DNA of 64,000 bases from positions 34,619 through 98,618 of the forward strand of contig NZ_PYWI01000019.1 of NCBI RefSeq assembly GCF_003049575.1, read 5' to 3'. This DNA is from Lysinibacillus parviboronicapiens (GTDB lineage Bacteria > Bacillota > Bacilli > Bacillales_A > Planococcaceae). The translations under genes were made by a program, and so were the position numbers. This document shows, piece by piece, positions 60,111-64,000 of the stretch. The notes below the pieces were generated by a model. It searched no databases, was not told where the DNA came from, and worked only from the letters and a program-made list of their open reading frames with translations. The first letter of the stretch is position 1, and each line of letters opens with the position of its first letter.

Positions 60111-61069
60111 AATTTTCCCTCCCTCACTAACAGCTGAAATGCACCTTTCCCAACATCAACTGTTTTTTGAACCTGACCCTCTTTAATAAAATATAAAGTG
60201 TGGTCGTCATAGCCAGCAACAACAATGTAATCATTAAACTGATTCACGACAAAGGGGTTTGCGCCAACCTCTTGCTGCCATTTCACATTGCCATCAAAAT
60301 CGGTTACATATAATTCATTGTGTCCATGACTAACAACTAATACATTGTCCTCTGTCTTTGTTAATCCGACAGGCATTAAGGGCATCTCAATTACCCCTTG
60401 CACTGCACCGGTCATTAAATCATACCGTTTCACGGAACTGTTTGGCTTACTTCCTTCTCCATGTCCACCAATCCATAGCTCATTTGTTTCTTCAACAATT
60501 GCAATTCCATGTGAAGATTTTTCGATTGGCCATTCTTGCTTCACCGATAAATCCTCAATCGCTAACACCGTTAGTTTCGTGTCTTTATAGTTGATCACAT
60601 ATAGCTGGTCTTTATAGGAAGCCATCGACATCGGATAATTACCGAGCTGTGTTGAGGCAAGCTCATTTCCTTCTTTATCAAAGCTTGTCACAGTATTCAT
60701 TTTGCTATTCGTGATAAAAAACTGGTTTACATTTTTCGCATAATAGACATTTGTCGTACCAATCTTCACCTTTTTTGAATACAGCTTTTTCCCAGTCGAT
60801 AATGTATAAACATCTATTTTGTCTAGCTGATGACCATATAGTAACACACGATCATCCCCGAGCAATAATGCCCCAGAATAGGCTTTTTCAAATGACCACG
60901 TCGTAAAGACATTGCCCTGTTCATCTATAAAATCTAATGACGGTTCTTGTATATTTAATGACGCAATAAAGTCCCTTTCGCGTTCAATTGGATTAAACGA
61001 TTTTTCCGAACATCCCGCTAGCCATATAATTTGCACTAAAGAAAAAATGAAGAACGCCCATTTTTTCAA
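60107..61069 (-). CDS. Lipoprotein with beta-propeller repeats, function unknown
   Basis: About 320 residues. I prefer the TTG at 61069, which lies seven bases after AGAGG and gives a compact lipoprotein signal (MKKWAFFIFSLVQIIWLAGC); ATG codons at 61075 and 61078 are too close to that site. Lipobox LAGC. The body has repeated short strands typical of YncE or quinoprotein-like propellers (VYTLSTGKKLYSKKVKIG, VIEMPLMPVGLTKTEDNVLVV). It heads the operon with the two-component system and could be a surface sensor partner. Confidence 0.75.
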   Translation of the reverse strand: MKKWAFFIFSLVQIIWLAGCSEKSFNPIERERDFIASLNIQEPSLDFIDEQGNVFTTWSFEKAYSGALLLGDDRVLLYGHQLDKIDVYTLSTGKKLYSKKVKIGTTNVYYAKNVNQFFITNSKMNTVTSFDKEGNELASTQLGNYPMSMASYKDQLYVINYKDTKLTVLAIEDLSVKQEWPIEKSSHGIAIVEETNELWIGGHGEGSKPNSSVKRYDLMTGAVQGVIEMPLMPVGLTKTEDNVLVVSHGHNELYVTDFDGNVKWQQEVGANPFVVNQFNDYIVVAGYDDHTLYFIKEGQVQKTVDVGKGAFQLLVREGKL

Positions 61070-61261
61070 CGTCATCACCTCTGTCCTTACTATACTTCAC
61101 AATTGTGAAATCTGCGTGAAACTTGAAAGGTAAATTTATGACAAACTTAACCAGCAGAAACTACAAATTTTTATGTAGAACACTATAGAACAAGCACATA
61201 TCTAAGCAAAAAATCTAAATTCACATATACTACAAAGATTATTGCAAGGAGGAATCACAAA

Positions 61262-62338
61262 ATGGTGACAATTAGTTTATGTATGATTGTAAAAAATGAG
61301 GAAGAGGTCATTGGCAGATGCCTTGAATCGGTAAAGGATTTAGTAGATGAGATTAATATAGTAGACACAGGCTCAACCGACAACACAAAGCAAATTGTTG
61401 AACAATACACGGAGCGTATTTTTGATTTTGAATGGATTCAACATTTCGCTGCTGCCCGTAATTATTCATTTCAGCAAGCAACTAAAGAATTCATTCTTTG
61501 GTTAGACGCAGACGATGTTTTCACAGAAGAAGATCAAAAAAAATTCAAAGCACTAAAAAACTCTTTTCCCACTGATAGTGATGCCATTTCTATGAACTAT
61601 AATTTGAGTTTTGATGATCAAGGAAACGTTAGTTCATTATTACGAAGATATCGTTTAGTTAGAAGAGATAAGCAATTTCAATGGATTGGTGCAGTACACG
61701 AATATTTAGAAGTTAGCGGAAAACTGTATGATAGCGATGTGGCAGTAAGCCATTTACCGCTCAGTCATGATCACACTCGAAATATTAGTATCTATAAACA
61801 ACTAGTTCAATCCGGAGAGGCCCTTTCACCACGGGACACTTTCTATTACGCCAATGAATTAATGGATCATCAACATTATGAAGATGCAATATTTTACTAT
61901 GAGCAATTTCTAACGTCTAAATTGGGTTGGATTGAAGATAATATTCGCGCCTGCTTTAAATTAGCAGATTGTTACACTAATTTAAACGACAAGGAGAATA
62001 ACCTAACTTCCATTTTGAGAAGCTTTGAATACGACATACCACGTCCAGAAGCGTGCTGTAGATTGGGCTTTCACTTTATGGAGCAATCTAAAAACTACGA
62101 AGCAATTTTTTGGTATGAGCAAGCGCTTGTGATTATACAAAAACCTAATGCACCCTTCCAAGAAAAAACCTACACTACTTGGTTACCGCATTTACAACTA
62201 TGTGTCCTCTATGATCGATTACAACAATACGAACTAGCGAATGCCCACAATGAATTAGCAAGAACCTTCTTACCTAATGACGAGAAAATTTTATATAACA
62301 AAAACTATTTTGAGCGTATTTTAGAAAAGGATAGTTAG
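61262..62338 (+). CDS. Family 2 glycosyltransferase with TPR-like C-terminus
   Basis: 358 residues. N-terminal GT2 fold (about 1-200): SLCMIVKNEEEVIGRCLESV, VDTGSTDNT and the DXD-type metal site LWLDADD (Asp82, Asp84, Asp85), and a W-x-G-x-V-H-E segment (QWIGAVHEYLE). C-terminal helical repeats (about 200-350; YEDAIFYYEQFL, YEAIFWYEQALVI) resemble TPRs and may hold a protein acceptor. No signal peptide or membrane segment, so it acts in the cytoplasm. AAGGAGG before the ATG. Followed 450 bp later by a threonine-rich collagen-like protein, a plausible acceptor. Confidence 0.9.
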   Translation: MVTISLCMIVKNEEEVIGRCLESVKDLVDEINIVDTGSTDNTKQIVEQYTERIFDFEWIQHFAAARNYSFQQATKEFILWLDADDVFTEEDQKKFKALKNSFPTDSDAISMNYNLSFDDQGNVSSLLRRYRLVRRDKQFQWIGAVHEYLEVSGKLYDSDVAVSHLPLSHDHTRNISIYKQLVQSGEALSPRDTFYYANELMDHQHYEDAIFYYEQFLTSKLGWIEDNIRACFKLADCYTNLNDKENNLTSILRSFEYDIPRPEACCRLGFHFMEQSKNYEAIFWYEQALVIIQKPNAPFQEKTYTTWLPHLQLCVLYDRLQQYELANAHNELARTFLPNDEKILYNKNYFERILEKDS

Positions 62339-62395
62339 GAATCTAAACTGTCTTCAAAAATTAATAAACATGAGAAACAATACAAATTACTGATG

Positions 62396-62427
62396 AGATG
62401 GCTTTAGCTTCGCTGAGTCATCTTTTT
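62396..62427 (+). terminator. Terminator of the glycosyltransferase gene
   Basis: AGATGGCT (62396-62403) with AGTCATCT (62416-62423), inner AGC/GCT stem around a TTC loop, then five T. Confidence 0.82.

Positions 62428-64000
<1,573 letters not shown>

Overview
The window reads as chromosomal DNA of a low-GC, endospore-forming Bacillales bacterium. Gene order matches Bacillus subtilis in several blocks: cggR-gapA-pgk-tpiA-gpmI-eno; trxB-yvcI-rapZ-yvcK-whiA-crh; the his operon next to yvoF-ppaX-lgt-hprK; cccB-yvjA; yhfH-lplJ; yhgD-yhgE. Overall gene style suggests Lysinibacillus or a close relative (Solibacillus, Ureibacillus, Viridibacillus); the genus is an inference, not something the sequence proves. 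I see no plasmid, phage or transposon genes and no CRISPR array.

Layout. 1-3.5 kb: end of the dlt operon (D-alanylation of teichoic acids), with dltA cut by the window edge. 3.5-4.4 kb: a small soluble chemoreceptor. 4.6-11.9 kb: glycolytic operon under CggR, with a promoter and operator visible. 12-18.8 kb: accessory genes (membrane protein, a 40-residue protein, PaiB-like flavoprotein, glutaredoxin-like protein, secreted S9 peptidase, TPM-domain protein plus LemA, a CotF-family spore protein). 18.9-21.3 kb: polar amino-acid ABC importer. 21.7-30 kb: tRNA-Arg(CCG), clpP, then crh-whiA-yvcK-rapZ-yvcI-trxB and a TPR protein. 29.8-35.5 kb: histidine operon hisZ-G-D-B-H-F-IE, with no hisA between hisH and hisF. 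35.8-41.7 kb: yvoF-ppaX-lgt-hprK, a cytochrome c lipoprotein, a YitT-family protein and an EAL/HDOD protein.

42-45 kb: a YtrA-like GntR regulator with an ABC transporter and two poorly known membrane proteins, followed by an intergenic repeat-like element bounded by inverted repeats. 45-47.8 kb: DedA protein and a long-chain acyl-CoA ligase with a probable FadR box. 47.8-52.7 kb: a Bce-type antibiotic-sensing module (bceR-bceS-unknown-bceA-bceB). 52.9-57.5 kb: lplJ, yhfH, yhgE and its TetR regulator, with a shared operator motif. 57.5-61.1 kb: a two-component system in an operon with two lipoproteins. 61.3-64 kb: a family 2 glycosyltransferase followed by a collagen-like (Gly-X-Thr)n surface or exosporium protein.

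The last 19 bases (63982-64000) are the Tn5/Nextera mosaic-end adapter, so the assembly stops inside the collagen repeats and the gene is incomplete. The best leads are the absent hisA, the collagen protein with its glycosyltransferase neighbour, several clear operators whose regulators are local or unassigned, the unknown gene inside the Bce operon, and the inverted-repeat element at 44774-45074.
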